Shown here: one piece after another, positions 9,739 to 19,067 of the stretch | How the letters are laid out: each line of letters begins with the position of its first letter | How positions within the stretch are numbered: the stretch's first letter is position 1 | Program-made: the position numbers and the translations under genes | Assembly (NCBI GenBank): GCA_021845925.1 | Contig: JAJZUW010000008.1 | Location: forward strand, 50,604 to 114,603 | Direction of reading: 5' to 3' | Length of the DNA stretch: 64,000 bases | From: Pseudomonadota bacterium | Lineage (GTDB): Bacteria > Pseudomonadota > Gammaproteobacteria > Burkholderiales > Sulfuriferulaceae | The notes under the pieces: model-generated | Seen by the model: only the letters and a program-made list of their open reading frames with translations | What the model was told of the DNA's origin: nothing | The model's database searches: none

Positions 9739-11808
9739 TCAGAGCATGCCGATGTCCGCCACAGAATTCAGCAGATTGCCAAGTTCGTGCAGCAAGGCCA
9801 GTCGATTGTTGCGGACGGGCACATCGTCCACCATGACCATTACCTGATCAAAAAAATCATCCACCACCGAGCGCAATCCGGCCATCGCCGTCAGTGCATC
9901 GGCATAGCTGGCATCAGCCACCCAGACCTGCAGGCGTGGTCGCAATTCAATGATACTGGCAAACAGCGCCTGCTCCGCCGGCAGGGCAAACAAACTCTCG
10001 TTGACACCAGGCAGACTGGCATCCGTCTTTTTCAACAGATTTTGCACCCGCTTGTTGGCAGCCGCCAGGGCCGGCGCTTCCGGCAGCTGACGGAAACGAT
10101 CCAGCGCGTCCAGACGGCGCATCGCATCGTCCATCCGGTCAGACTGACGCGCCAGCACGGCTTCAATGGCCTGGATGTCATGGCCCCGTTCGCGCAGGTA
10201 GTTGCGCAAACGATCGAGCAGGAATTCATGCACCGATGCCTTCACTGCTTCATCCAGCCGACCGGATGGAAACGCAGCGAACGCCTGTGCCACCAGCTGG
10301 CGCAGCGACAGCGATAACGGTGTTTCCAGCACGATGCGCAACACGCCCAGTGCCGCGCGTCGCAGACCAAACGGATCCTTGTCGCCGGTTGGCAACTGCC
10401 CGATGCCAAAAATACCGACCAGGGTATCCAGCTTGTCTGCCAGCGCCACCGCGATGGCAATCGGGCCTTGTGGCAGACCGTCTCCGGCAAAGCGTGGCAG
10501 GTAATGGGCGGCAATGGCATCGGCCACTTCTGCCGGTTCGCCGTCAAAACCGGCGTAATACCGCCCCATGATGCCCTGCAGCTCTGGAAATTCGCCGACC
10601 ATGTCAGTCAGCAGATCAGCCTTGGCCAGACGGGCCGCACGCGCGGCCAGCCCTTCATCGGACCCCAGACTGATGGCAATGGCCGCCGCGCAGGCGGTCA
10701 ACCGTTCAACCCGGTCCAGCTGGCTGCCCAGCTGGTTGTGGTACACCACACTGGCCAGCCGGTCCACCCGGCTGGCCAAGGTTTGACGCCTGTCCTGCTC
10801 AAAGAAAAATCGCGCATCCGACAACCGCGCACGCAGTACCCGCTCGTTGCCATGCACAATGTGTTGCGGATCATCAATGCGCAGATTGGAGACCACCAAA
10901 AATGCCGCCTGCAAACGGCCAGCCGCGTCAGTCAGCGGAAAATACTTCTGGTGCTGCTTCATCGACAGGATCAGACACTCTTGCGGCACAGCCAGAAAAT
11001 CGGCACTGAATTCGCCACGATACACTGCCGGCCATTCCACCAATGCAGTCACTTCATCCAGCAGCGCATCGTCCTGCAAGACCTGCAGGCTGCCGGCTTT
11101 TTCCTGCAATTGCTGGCGAATGAAGGTTTTTCTTTCGTCAAAGCTGGCGATCACCCTGCCTTGTTCGCGCAATGTCGCGGCGTAGCTGTCTGCATCGGTC
11201 AGCGCAATGTCGCCGGCAGACTGGAAACGGTGACCACGCGTGTGGCGGCTGCTGGTCAGCCCAAGCACCTGGCCAGGCACCACTGTCTCGCCATGCAGCA
11301 TGACCAGACCATGCAGCGGACGCACAAACTCGACGTCCAGACTGCCCCAGCGCATGCGTTTGGGCACCGGCAAGGCTGCCAGCGCTTCGTGCACCATAGC
11401 CGGCAGACGGTCGGCCAGCGGCTCTCCCGGTCGGACAGACCGCCAGACAAAGCATTCCTGCTTGCCATCGTGCATGGTCTGCAGGTCAGCCACTTCCACC
11501 GCACAGGAGCGGGCGAAGCCAAGCAAGGCCTGGGTTGGTTGGCCGTCCTTCATGCCGGCAGCCACCGACGGGCCCTTGCGCTCGATCGCACGCTCGGCCG
11601 AAACCGATTGCACGCCGGCGATGCTCACAGCCAGCCGGCGTGGTGTTGCATACACCGTCGTCTTTATTTCGCCACCGGGCAGATAATGCTCAGCCACCAG
11701 ATGGTCCGACAGAAACATGGCAAACGCATCGGCAAGCCGTGCCAAAGCCCTGGGCGGCAACTCTTCGGTGAGGATTTCCACCAGCAGGGTGGCGCTGATC
11801 TCAGACAT
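9739..11808 (-). CDS. glyS: Glycyl-tRNA synthetase beta subunit
   Basis: Beta chain of the bacterial alpha2beta2 glycyl-tRNA synthetase. It starts [22 protein letters not shown], typical of GlyS, and contains [31 protein letters not shown] and [15 protein letters not shown]. The anticodon-binding-like region is C-terminal. Two in-frame ATGs exist, at 11814 and 11808. The latter is chosen because the purine-rich AGGGG lies about 7 nt before it and only 1 nt before the former. Length 689 aa. It overlaps the end of glyQ, consistent with translational coupling for a 1:1 complex. Confidence 0.95.
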   Translation of the reverse strand: MSEISATLLVEILTEELPPRALARLADAFAMFLSDHLVAEHYLPGGEIKTTVYATPRRLAVSIAGVQSVSAERAIERKGPSVAAGMKDGQPTQALLGFARSCAVEVADLQTMHDGKQECFVWRSVRPGEPLADRLPAMVHEALAALPVPKRMRWGSLDVEFVRPLHGLVMLHGETVVPGQVLGLTSSRHTRGHRFQSAGDIALTDADSYAATLREQGRVIASFDERKTFIRQQLQEKAGSLQVLQDDALLDEVTALVEWPAVYRGEFSADFLAVPQECLILSMKQHQKYFPLTDAAGRLQAAFLVVSNLRIDDPQHIVHGNERVLRARLSDARFFFEQDRRQTLASRVDRLASVVYHNQLGSQLDRVERLTACAAAIAISLGSDEGLAARAARLAKADLLTDMVGEFPELQGIMGRYYAGFDGEPAEVADAIAAHYLPRFAGDGLPQGPIAIAVALADKLDTLVGIFGIGQLPTGDKDPFGLRRAALGVLRIVLETPLSLSLRQLVAQAFAAFPSGRLDEAVKASVHEFLLDRLRNYLRERGHDIQAIEAVLARQSDRMDDAMRRLDALDRFRQLPEAPALAAANKRVQNLLKKTDASLPGVNESLFALPAEQALFASIIELRPRLQVWVADASYADALTAMAGLRSVVDDFFDQVMVMVDDVPVRNNRLALLHELGNLLNSVADIGML

Positions 11809-12688
11809 GGTCATTCCCCTGTTTCAGCATCGGGAAACCCAGTGCTTCGCGTGAATCGTAATACGCCTTGGCCACTTTGCGGGCCAGCGTACGCACCCTG
11901 GCAATGTAGGCCGCGCGTTCGGTCACCGAAATGGCGCCACGCGCGTCGAGCAGGTTGAAAGTGTGCGAACACTTCATGACCATTTCGAAGCCAGGCAGGG
12001 CCAGGCCGGCATCCATCAGGCGGGCGGCTTCGCGTTCGTAATCGTTGAACTGGCGCAACAGCCAGGCCGGGTCGGACAGCTCGAAATTGTAACGCGACTG
12101 TTCCACCTCGTTCTGGTGATAGACATCGCCATAACTGACGCCATCGGTCCACACCAGGTCATACACGTTTTCAACGCCCTGCAGGTACATCGCCAGCCGT
12201 TCCAGGCCGTAGGTAATCTCGCCCAGCACCGGCTTGCAGGCCAAACCACCCACTTCCTGAAAATAGGTGAACTGGGTCACTTCCATGCCATTCAGCCAGA
12301 CTTCCCAGCCCAGACCCCAGGCACCCAGCGAGGGCGATTCCCAGTCATCTTCGACAAAGCGGATGTCATGCACCGCCGGATCAACGCCAAGCTCGCGCAG
12401 GCTGTCCAGATAGAGGTCCTGGATATTGTTCGGACTGGGCTTCAGCACCACCTGAAACTGGTAATAATGCTGCAGGCGATTCGGATTTTCACCATAGCGA
12501 CCATCCTTTGGACGGCGCGATGGCTGCACGAAAGCCGCCTGCCACGGTTCCGGACCGAGCGCACGCAGGAAGGTGGCAGTATGGAAGGTGCCGGCACCCA
12601 TTTCCATGTCGTAAGGTTGCAGCAGCACGCAACCTTGTCTGCCCCAGAATTGTTGCAACCGCAGGATGATGTCCTGAAACCCTTGCAT
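11801..12688 (-). CDS. glyQ: Glycyl-tRNA synthetase alpha subunit
   Basis: Catalytic alpha chain charging tRNA-Gly. The reading frame is open further upstream, but the ATG at 12688 matches the family start ([20 protein letters not shown]), giving 295 aa. Conserved blocks include [54 protein letters not shown] and [19 protein letters not shown]. It overlaps glyS by a few nucleotides. Confidence 0.96.
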   Translation of the reverse strand: MQGFQDIILRLQQFWGRQGCVLLQPYDMEMGAGTFHTATFLRALGPEPWQAAFVQPSRRPKDGRYGENPNRLQHYYQFQVVLKPSPNNIQDLYLDSLRELGVDPAVHDIRFVEDDWESPSLGAWGLGWEVWLNGMEVTQFTYFQEVGGLACKPVLGEITYGLERLAMYLQGVENVYDLVWTDGVSYGDVYHQNEVEQSRYNFELSDPAWLLRQFNDYEREAARLMDAGLALPGFEMVMKCSHTFNLLDARGAISVTERAAYIARVRTLARKVAKAYYDSREALGFPMLKQGNDHV

Positions 12689-12774
12689 GATGACCACTTG
12701 AAGGCAAAAGCGTGATTTTACCGCAGTTCGGCAGGATTTTGACATTCCGCCGCCAGCATTCTGCAGCTGGCCGG

Positions 12775-14073
12775 TCAGAGCTGCAGGGTTGCCACCATGC
12801 CGCCACCCGGCCGTAAAGACAGGCCGAGCTGCCAGCCATTGGCCTGCGCCAGCTGGCGGGCGATGGCCAGACCAAGACCGCTGCCGCCGGTCGCCAGGTT
12901 GCGTGATTGTTCCAGCCGATAGAATGGCCGGAACACAGCCTGCATCTGATCTGGCGGAATCCCGGGTCCCCGGTCCATGATCTCGACCAGACATCCTCCG
13001 CCACTCTGCCGGCAGCTCACTTCAACTCTGGCCTGCTCTCCCGGCGCATGTCCGTAGCGGATGGCATTTTCGATCAGGTTGCTCACGATGCGTTGCATGG
13101 CCTGGACGGCAACCTCATTCGAGCAGGCATCTCCGGGCAACAACCGCACATCTGCGCCACTACGCCGCGCATCTTCCACCCATTGTGCCAGCAGAGGCCG
13201 GATATCCTGGCGGACCAGTTGCTCCTGCTGCATGCCGCGTGCCAGCTCCAGAAACCCGCCAATCAGCTGATTCATCTGTTCCAGATCCCGTTCGATGCGG
13301 GACACCAGATCCGGATCGGTGAGTTCCGGCAACATGGCCACTGCCAGCCGCATGCGGGCAATCGGCGTGCGCAGGTCATGCGAGATGCCCGCCAGCATGG
13401 TGGTACGGGCAGCCAGTAGATCCTGTACTTCCTGCGCCATCCGGTTGAAGGAATGCCCCAGGCTGGCCAGTTCCTCGGCCCCATCTTCGGGCAATGGGCG
13501 GGGCATCTTACCCTGACCCACTTCGGCAGCGGCCAACGCCATCTGGGTCAGCCGGCGCGATATCCGGCGCACCAGCACCAGCGAGGTCAGCCAGGTCAAT
13601 CCGGCAGCCAGGCTGATCAGTCCGACAGCCGACATCATGGCCCGGATGTAATATCGTCGTTCTTCAAAACCGATATGCATCCAGTGGCCGCCCATGCGCA
13701 GGTTGACCCATACCCAGCCGTCCTTGCCCTTGGCCAGCTGGATGATCTGGCCGGTACGGCGGGTCAGCGCTCTCTCGATGTTGCCACTGTTGATGAAACT
13801 GACACTGGGATCGGGTTCCAGCTTGACAACCCTGCTGATGCGCAAGTGGTGATTGCGTGCCAATTCGATTTCAAACGCATGTCGCGTACCTGGTGGCAGT
13901 TCGACCCAGGTTTGCGCCGACAGGACAATCAGCGCAGCCAGATCGTCGGCTGACCGTTCGGCCAGCGGCGCAAGGGTCACAAAATAGACCAGGGCCAGCG
14001 CAGCAGTCTGTAGAACCAGGAATGCCACTCCCAGTGTGGCCGCGGTCTGCCCGTACAGCGACCGGACAACCAT
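12775..14073 (-). CDS. EnvZ-type sensor histidine kinase
   Basis: Inner-membrane sensor kinase of 432 aa. Membrane segments lie at about residues 12-33 and 145-168, enclosing a ~110-residue periplasmic domain. A HAMP linker follows, then the dimerisation/phosphoacceptor box [14 protein letters not shown] with H232, an N box ([11 protein letters not shown]), a G1 box ([10 protein letters not shown]) and a G2 box ([15 protein letters not shown]). This is the EnvZ/RisS architecture. The start codon overlaps the stop of the response-regulator gene upstream by 1 nt, so the two are cognate partners. The stimulus is unknown; EnvZ relatives respond to osmotic or acid conditions. Confidence 0.88.
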   Translation of the reverse strand: MVVRSLYGQTAATLGVAFLVLQTAALALVYFVTLAPLAERSADDLAALIVLSAQTWVELPPGTRHAFEIELARNHHLRISRVVKLEPDPSVSFINSGNIERALTRRTGQIIQLAKGKDGWVWVNLRMGGHWMHIGFEERRYYIRAMMSAVGLISLAAGLTWLTSLVLVRRISRRLTQMALAAAEVGQGKMPRPLPEDGAEELASLGHSFNRMAQEVQDLLAARTTMLAGISHDLRTPIARMRLAVAMLPELTDPDLVSRIERDLEQMNQLIGGFLELARGMQQEQLVRQDIRPLLAQWVEDARRSGADVRLLPGDACSNEVAVQAMQRIVSNLIENAIRYGHAPGEQARVEVSCRQSGGGCLVEIMDRGPGIPPDQMQAVFRPFYRLEQSRNLATGGSGLGLAIARQLAQANGWQLGLSLRPGGGMVATLQL

Positions 14074-14786
14074 CAGGTCTGCACACCCTTGGGTGAAAAC
14101 AGGTAGCCTTGCCCCCAGATGGTGCGGATATATTCGGGTTCTGCCGGATTGGTTTCGATCTTGCGCCGCAAGCGGGTGACACGGACATCGATGCTGCGAT
14201 CAAACGGGTCGCGGTCATAGCCTTTCAGCATGTCCATCAACTGGTCGCGTGACAGCACCCGATTCGGATGCTGGACAAAAATCTGCAAAATCGCGAATTC
14301 CGCCGAAGTCAGACTGACCGGTTCGCCTGCCCTGACCAGCGCCTGGGCATCCAGATTCAGTTCGAATTCACCAAACCGGGCCACATTGGCCATCGACTGG
14401 CTTGCCGGACCGGCAATCTGGCGACGGCGCAGCACGGCGCGAATGCGCGCCAGCAGTTCGCGTGGATTGAAAGGTTTAGCCAGATAATCATCGGCGCCGA
14501 CTTCCAGACCGACAATCCGGTCGATGTCTTCGCCACGGGCGGACAGCATGATGATCGGGATGGATTCATGACCACGCAGCCGGCGGGCAATGGACAGGCC
14601 ATCTTCGCCTGGCATCATCAGATCCAGAATGATGATGTCCGGCCTGGTTTCGGCCAGACAGTCATCCATGGACTGACCACCATCGGCTGTCCGGACTTCA
14701 AATCCGTTGGTGGTCAGGTATTGCTGCAACAGCTGGCGCAGACCGTCGTCGTCGTCCACCACCAGCACATGTACCGTCTGTTCCAT
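14073..14786 (-). CDS. OmpR-family response regulator
   Basis: A 237-aa DNA-binding response regulator. The receiver domain has the acidic pair VVDDDDG, the phosphoacceptor D55 in ILDLMMPGEDG, and conserved K in YLAKPFNPRELLARI. The C-terminal winged-helix domain contains LTSAEFAILQIFVQHPNRVL, SRDQLMDMLKGYDRDPFD and RSIDVRVTRLRRKIE, very close to OmpR. It is the first gene of a two-gene operon with the adjacent kinase. Target genes cannot be read from the sequence; the outer-membrane protein genes just downstream are tempting, but no binding site was identified. Confidence 0.9.
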   Translation of the reverse strand: MEQTVHVLVVDDDDGLRQLLQQYLTTNGFEVRTADGGQSMDDCLAETRPDIIILDLMMPGEDGLSIARRLRGHESIPIIMLSARGEDIDRIVGLEVGADDYLAKPFNPRELLARIRAVLRRRQIAGPASQSMANVARFGEFELNLDAQALVRAGEPVSLTSAEFAILQIFVQHPNRVLSRDQLMDMLKGYDRDPFDRSIDVRVTRLRRKIETNPAEPEYIRTIWGQGYLFSPKGVQT

Positions 14787-14850
14787 GCCACATCCCGGCT
14801 AACCTGCAAGGTCCACAGTTTACCATGAGGTCCGGCTGGATGCTGTACGT

Positions 14851-14876
14851 CGGCAGGCAGAGGAAAATGCCTGCCG
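14851..14876. other. Perfect inverted repeat between fadL-like gene and response regulator
   Basis: A 9-bp perfect stem (CGGCAGGCA / TGCCTGCCG) with an 8-nt loop lies just after the first FadL-like gene's stop (minus strand) and upstream of the OmpR-type gene promoter region. There is no run of T on either side, so it is only a candidate transcription end or regulatory hairpin. Confidence 0.45.
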
Positions 14877-14888
14877 AACGGCATGCGA

Positions 14889-16145
14889 TTACTTCCAGGC
14901 GTAGGCGACACCCACCGTGTCCTGATACATCCGGATAGTGATGTTGTCACCTGGAATCGGACTGCCGAAACCAGGATACGACGGATTGGCCTGGATGGCG
15001 GGTCCGGTGACAGAATTGGCAAATGCATGCACATAAGCCACAGTCCAGACACCACTACCGGTGTCATAACTGGCGCCCAAGGTCAGGTGATCGGTAATCA
15101 CGCCCGGCACCAGCATGTCGATCATGACATTGCCGGACTGCACCGGATTTTCCGTGTGATTCCAGCCGGCACGCAGTGTCCAGTTGTCGTTGAGATGATA
15201 TTGCGCACCCAGCTTGATCACATTGATGTTGCTCCAGCCAAAGCCCGGTCCATCCACAGCCCCGAACGGCACGCCCTGCAGCATTAACCACGGCGAATCG
15301 CCGATCGTGGCCGAGCTGCTATAGTTGATGCGTTCATAATCCAGGGCAAGGGCCAGCTTTGGTATCACTTTCCACTGCATGCCAACCGACCAGTTTTCCG
15401 GTAGATCCAGTTCGCCGGCATTGGTAAACAGAGTGGAATATTTGGACATGCGGCCCATGATGACCTTGCTGGCATAACTGGCGCCGAAAGTCAGCTTGCT
15501 GTTCAGCCGTGTCTGCACGCCCAGCCGGACGCCATAGCCGGCGGCACTGTCGGTACCGGCGTTCTGCACACCAAATGCCTGCAAACCTTGTGCCGAAAAC
15601 TGCTGATACCCGATCAGCGGTGCAATACCAATCGATGTGCTGTCGTTAACTTTCCACGCTGCCGTCGGTGCAATGATCAGCTGAACCAGGTTGACACCCA
15701 GATTGCCACTGCCACCGAGCAGGTTATAGCCGGTGCCGTTGACATTGCCGGGATAGTCCGAGTTCATGCCACCATTGCCATACACGCTGACACCGAGCGA
15801 GGTGCGGTTGTTCAGCATGTGGTTGTAGCCAAATTCTGGAATGACAAAGTTGTTGGCTTCGCTGTTGACCGTCGCCGGACCTGCCTGACCATTGAAATTG
15901 GTGGTCGATGTCTGACGGATCGGGCTGAACAGGCTGGCGCCCAGATCGACACGGTTGCCAACCCAGACCATGCTGGCCGGATTGTTTGCTCCGCCAAACG
16001 TGTCTTCCGATTCTGCCATGGCAGCACCGCCCATGCCGGACGCTGTCATGCCATACCCTGCCGACAGCATGCCATCGGTTGCCCAGCTGCTCCCGGCTGC
16101 CAGACACATGGCCGCCAGAGCGAGGCCACGCCATTTGTTTTCCAT
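14889..16145 (-). CDS. FadL/OmpP1-family outer-membrane protein (copy 1)
   Basis: A 418-aa outer-membrane beta-barrel of the FadL/OmpP1/TodX family, which imports hydrophobic molecules by lateral diffusion. It has a signal peptide (LALAAMCLAAGSSWA) and a mature N terminus TDGMLSAGYGMTASGMGGAA, the family hallmark that forms the lumen plug. The conserved SEDTFGGANNPASM includes the NPA element. Repeated Tyr/Trp/Asn strands follow, and the C terminus is aromatic (YAWK). It is a tandem paralogue of the next gene: the first 60 mature residues are largely identical. Substrate is unknown. Because it abuts the sulfur-oxidation locus, uptake of hydrophobic sulfur compounds is possible, but fatty acids or hydrocarbons are equally consistent with the family. 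Confidence 0.87.
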   Translation of the reverse strand: MENKWRGLALAAMCLAAGSSWATDGMLSAGYGMTASGMGGAAMAESEDTFGGANNPASMVWVGNRVDLGASLFSPIRQTSTTNFNGQAGPATVNSEANNFVIPEFGYNHMLNNRTSLGVSVYGNGGMNSDYPGNVNGTGYNLLGGSGNLGVNLVQLIIAPTAAWKVNDSTSIGIAPLIGYQQFSAQGLQAFGVQNAGTDSAAGYGVRLGVQTRLNSKLTFGASYASKVIMGRMSKYSTLFTNAGELDLPENWSVGMQWKVIPKLALALDYERINYSSSATIGDSPWLMLQGVPFGAVDGPGFGWSNINVIKLGAQYHLNDNWTLRAGWNHTENPVQSGNVMIDMLVPGVITDHLTLGASYDTGSGVWTVAYVHAFANSVTGPAIQANPSYPGFGSPIPGDNITIRMYQDTVGVAYAWK

Positions 16146-16295
16146 TGTGTTGTCCCTTCGTCTTTTGCGAGTTTCGGTTCAGTAACAAGAATGCCCGTTA
16201 CCGGGCCTGTGCTCTCCTCCGACCATGCTTCGGGCTACGTGAATCTGCGCCGTTCCGTCCGTCATGCCAGTTTTTTTATATTCGGGTGCTTTCAT

Positions 16296-16320
16296 AAAAA
16301 ACGGGAGCCGAAGCTCCCGT
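16296..16320 (-). terminator. Rho-independent terminator after fadL-like copy 2
   Basis: A perfect 8-bp stem ACGGGAGC / GCTCCCGT closes on a TTCG tetraloop (minus-strand reading) and is followed immediately by TTTTTT on the minus strand. It lies 26 nt beyond the stop of the FadL-like gene that ends at 16347, so it should separate transcription of the two FadL copies. Confidence 0.88.
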
Positions 16321-16346
16321 TGTTCTCTGGCTTGCAGCTATGCTGC

Positions 16347-17645
16347 TTAGCGCCAGGCGTACGCAATGCCCAGGGTGTCCTGGTACATGCTGGTCGAAGC
16401 GATGCCACCACCAAGGCCCATCGGGATCGCAGCCGTTTGCGTGGCGTTGAATGCGTGGACATAAGCCACTGTCCATTCGTTGCCATTGTCAGTGACATAC
16501 GAAGCACCCAGGGTGAGGTGGTCAGTGATGATGCCAGGTGCCAGTTCATTCAGCATGAGAGCCGAATCCTGCACCGGGTTCTGGCTGTGGTTCCAGCCGG
16601 CACGCACGGTCCAGCGGTCATTGTACTGGTATTCAGCACCGACTTTCCAGACATTGATATTCTGCCAGGCAAAACCGGAGCCATCGGTGGCGCCGAACTG
16701 GCCGGAAGTCAGCTGACCGAGGTTATTCACGACAAACGGATTGCCAATACCGGCTGCGCCTGAATAATTGATCACCTCGTAGTCCAGCGCCAGCTTCAGG
16801 GCACTGGTGGCCTGCCAGGCAATACCCAGCGAGTAGTTTTCCGGCAGATCCAGTTCACCCTGGTTGGGGAACAGACCCGAATACTTGCTCATCTTGCTCA
16901 TGCTGATCTTGCTGGCGTACTGCGCACCCAGGGACACGGTCGGGGTGATCTTGTACATCACACCCACGCGGACACCTGCACCAGTAGAACTGTCCGTGCC
17001 GGTGTTGGTCATGGTGGTCGGGCTCTGGCTGTAACCTTCAAATCCCTGCAGACCCTGTGCGGAGAACTGCTGATAAGCCAGCAACGGAGAAATACCGAAC
17101 GACAGGGTATCGGTTGCCTTGACTGCCAATGTCGGTGCAATGATCAGCTGCATCAGGTTGACGCCGAGATTGCCATCACCCAGGAATGCATTCGTGTGGC
17201 CGCCAGTGGTCGGATTGGTCGACGAATAGTTGGTGTTCATGCCGCCATTGCCATACACCGACACGCCAACTGCCAGGTTGGGGCGAATCATGTGGTTGAT
17301 ACCGAACTCGGGCACGACAAAGTAGTTGGAATCGCTGGTGCCAGGAGAAGTGAAGGCCACGCCTGGTTGACCCATGCCATAGCCCACATTGTTGCCAGTG
17401 TTGCTAGCCGATCGACGCGGACTGAAAAGCGAAGCGCCCAGATCAATGCGATTGCCGACAAATGCCATGCTGGCTGGGTTGTTTGCACCACCGAATGTGT
17501 CTTCGGACATGGCTGTGGCTGCACCACCCATGCCGTTGGCGGTCATGCCGTATCCAGAAGCAAACATACCATCGGTTGCATGGGCAGCCAGCGGCAATGC
17601 CATGCCTGCGACGGCCATCGCGGCCATCAACTGTTTCAGTTTCAT
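16347..17645 (-). CDS. FadL/OmpP1-family outer-membrane protein (copy 2)
   Basis: A 432-aa paralogue of the preceding FadL-like protein. The ATG at 17645 is chosen because it opens a signal peptide (MKLKQLMAAMAVAGMALPL, then AAHA); the frame is open further upstream without protein-like sequence. The mature N terminus TDGMFASGYGMTANGMGGAA and SEDTFGGANNPASM define the family; the barrel ends in YAWR. It has its own terminator and an operator-like inverted repeat upstream, so it is probably independently regulated. It lies between the first copy and the lipoate-assembly genes of the sHdr locus. The substrate is not deducible. Confidence 0.88.
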   Translation of the reverse strand: MKLKQLMAAMAVAGMALPLAAHATDGMFASGYGMTANGMGGAATAMSEDTFGGANNPASMAFVGNRIDLGASLFSPRRSASNTGNNVGYGMGQPGVAFTSPGTSDSNYFVVPEFGINHMIRPNLAVGVSVYGNGGMNTNYSSTNPTTGGHTNAFLGDGNLGVNLMQLIIAPTLAVKATDTLSFGISPLLAYQQFSAQGLQGFEGYSQSPTTMTNTGTDSSTGAGVRVGVMYKITPTVSLGAQYASKISMSKMSKYSGLFPNQGELDLPENYSLGIAWQATSALKLALDYEVINYSGAAGIGNPFVVNNLGQLTSGQFGATDGSGFAWQNINVWKVGAEYQYNDRWTVRAGWNHSQNPVQDSALMLNELAPGIITDHLTLGASYVTDNGNEWTVAYVHAFNATQTAAIPMGLGGGIASTSMYQDTLGIAYAWR

Positions 17646-17777
17646 CGTATTGTCTCCATTGGATTGGGTATTTGCCGACCGGCAGTTCCCTCTGCCAGAT
17701 TCGGTCAGGCCACGCGCCTGCGGCAATCTTACCGCGCGCGCAACCGGCTGAACAGATCATTCATGCTCAGTCCATAC

Positions 17778-17808
17778 ATTTTGCTTTAATTGTTGCAGTC
17801 TTGCAACA
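17778..17808 (-). promoter_or_regulatory. Candidate promoter and operator of fadL-like copy 2
   Basis: On the minus strand, TTGCAA (17806-17801) and CAAAAT (17783-17778) are 17 nt apart, a moderate sigma-70-like pair upstream of the ATG at 17645. The -35 element is embedded in a perfect inverted repeat TGTTGCA-N4-TGCAACA (17791-17808), the geometry expected of a repressor site. The regulator is unknown. Confidence 0.45.
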
Positions 17809-17830
17809 TATTACAATCACCGAACGTCGA

Positions 17831-17860
17831 TCCGGTTGTCCAGTCTACAGGACAACCGGA
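17831..17860 (-). terminator. Hairpin at the end of the lipS2-lpl-lipT-lipS1 unit
   Basis: A perfect 11-bp stem (TCCGGTTGTCC / GGACAACCGGA, loop 8 nt) begins 11 nt after the LipS1 stop codon. No T run follows on the minus strand, so it may act as a 3'-end stabiliser or a Rho-assisted end rather than a classical intrinsic terminator. Confidence 0.55.
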
Positions 17861-17870
17861 CTGGCACGGA

Positions 17871-19010
17871 TCAGTCTTCGATCAGGCCGGCACCCACATC
17901 TTCACCGGCCATCTGGCGCCGCACCACGTCCACGTCCTGACGTGCCAGCGCAAACGGGAACGAGAAAATGTCCGAAGGGGTGGAATCGCCGTACGGGCGG
18001 TTGCATGCAGAAATTTCCTCATCATCCTTGCCAGGGCAGCCGGAGGTCTGGAAAGCCTTGCCAGACGTGATGAGCTGATCTACTTCGTCCTGTGGCAAGC
18101 CGAAATCAATCACGCGTCCCTGCGCATCAAACTTCATGTCGCGGAAATTGCCGCCGGCATAATCGATGATGAAACGCGCCAGCTGCACACGACGCCACTG
18201 GCCACGGTCGCAGGCGGGCCAGTCTTCCATCATGGAGCCCTGTTCCGGGAAGAAGGCGAACATGTGGTTATGGCCACCCATGTCCTTGATCTTCTGACAG
18301 ACTTCCAGAATTTCCTGTTCGGTTTCGCCCATGCCGCAAATCAGGTGAGCGCCGAATTTTTCCGGACCAAACACTTCTGCCGCCCATTCGATGGTTTGCC
18401 AGTACTTTTCAAAACGGTGCGGGCTATCAACAGTTTTGCCGCGCGTCCGTTCGAAAATGGCCGGGGTCACTGCATCCAGTGCCACGGTAAAGATATCGGC
18501 ACCCATTTCCTTCAGGCGGATCAGGTCGGCCTTTTCCATGGTGGTCGGATTGGACAGGATGGAAACCGGCACGTCCGGAATCTCGCGAACCCACTTGTCC
18601 AGCAAGGTAAAGGTATCGGCATCCGAATTCGGGTGGGTGATCATCGAAATGCACATGCGCTGGAACTGGCCCTTGTCCTTGCCATTTTTCACACGCTCGA
18701 TCACTTCATCATACCGGGCAGTCGGCCATTCGACACGGATGAAGTTGCGGTCTGCGTAGTCACGGTTTTCTTCGCGATGACGTGCAAGGCCGCAATAGGT
18801 ACAGTTGGCACGACAACCTTCCGGATAGGTCACCAGCAGGTTCAGGCAATGGGTGCATGCGGTACGGTGCATGTTGCCAGGGACGAGTCCAAGTGTGATG
18901 GCTGCCGCGGTGCTCATCTGCACATAATCCGGCGAACGCATCTCCGGCGTTTTGACGTGATAGTCCGGACGGTAAAAATTCACCACCTGGGGTTCAATGA
19001 CTGCACTCAT
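17871..19010 (-). CDS. lipS1: LipS1, radical-SAM lipoyl synthase component
   Basis: Radical SAM protein of 379 aa with a CX3CX2C cluster (C66, C70, C73 in CRANCTYCG) and a further Cys pair just before it (CTHC, residues 52-55). Together with LipS2 it is known to insert the two sulfur atoms into the octanoyl chain, replacing the single-protein LipA. The ATG at 19010 is preferred, with AGAAG upstream; an upstream in-frame ATG at 19067 adds non-homologous residues. It is the last gene of the run lipS2-sLpl(AB)-lipT-lipS1, whose composition matches the lipoate-assembly pathway linked to sHdr systems. Assignment as LipS1 rather than another biotin-synthase-like protein rests on motif plus context. 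Confidence 0.85.
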   Translation of the reverse strand: MSAVIEPQVVNFYRPDYHVKTPEMRSPDYVQMSTAAAITLGLVPGNMHRTACTHCLNLLVTYPEGCRANCTYCGLARHREENRDYADRNFIRVEWPTARYDEVIERVKNGKDKGQFQRMCISMITHPNSDADTFTLLDKWVREIPDVPVSILSNPTTMEKADLIRLKEMGADIFTVALDAVTPAIFERTRGKTVDSPHRFEKYWQTIEWAAEVFGPEKFGAHLICGMGETEQEILEVCQKIKDMGGHNHMFAFFPEQGSMMEDWPACDRGQWRRVQLARFIIDYAGGNFRDMKFDAQGRVIDFGLPQDEVDQLITSGKAFQTSGCPGKDDEEISACNRPYGDSTPSDIFSFPFALARQDVDVVRRQMAGEDVGAGLIED

Positions 19011-19067
19011 GGCACTTCTCCTTTCTAGGTTCCCTGAACTGACCGGTACTTTCCGGCCTGTTGTCAC

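Noticed and set aside
17790..19028. 412-codon plus-strand open frame opposite lipS1
   Set aside because: Antisense to a radical SAM protein with an intact cluster motif; no domain of its own.
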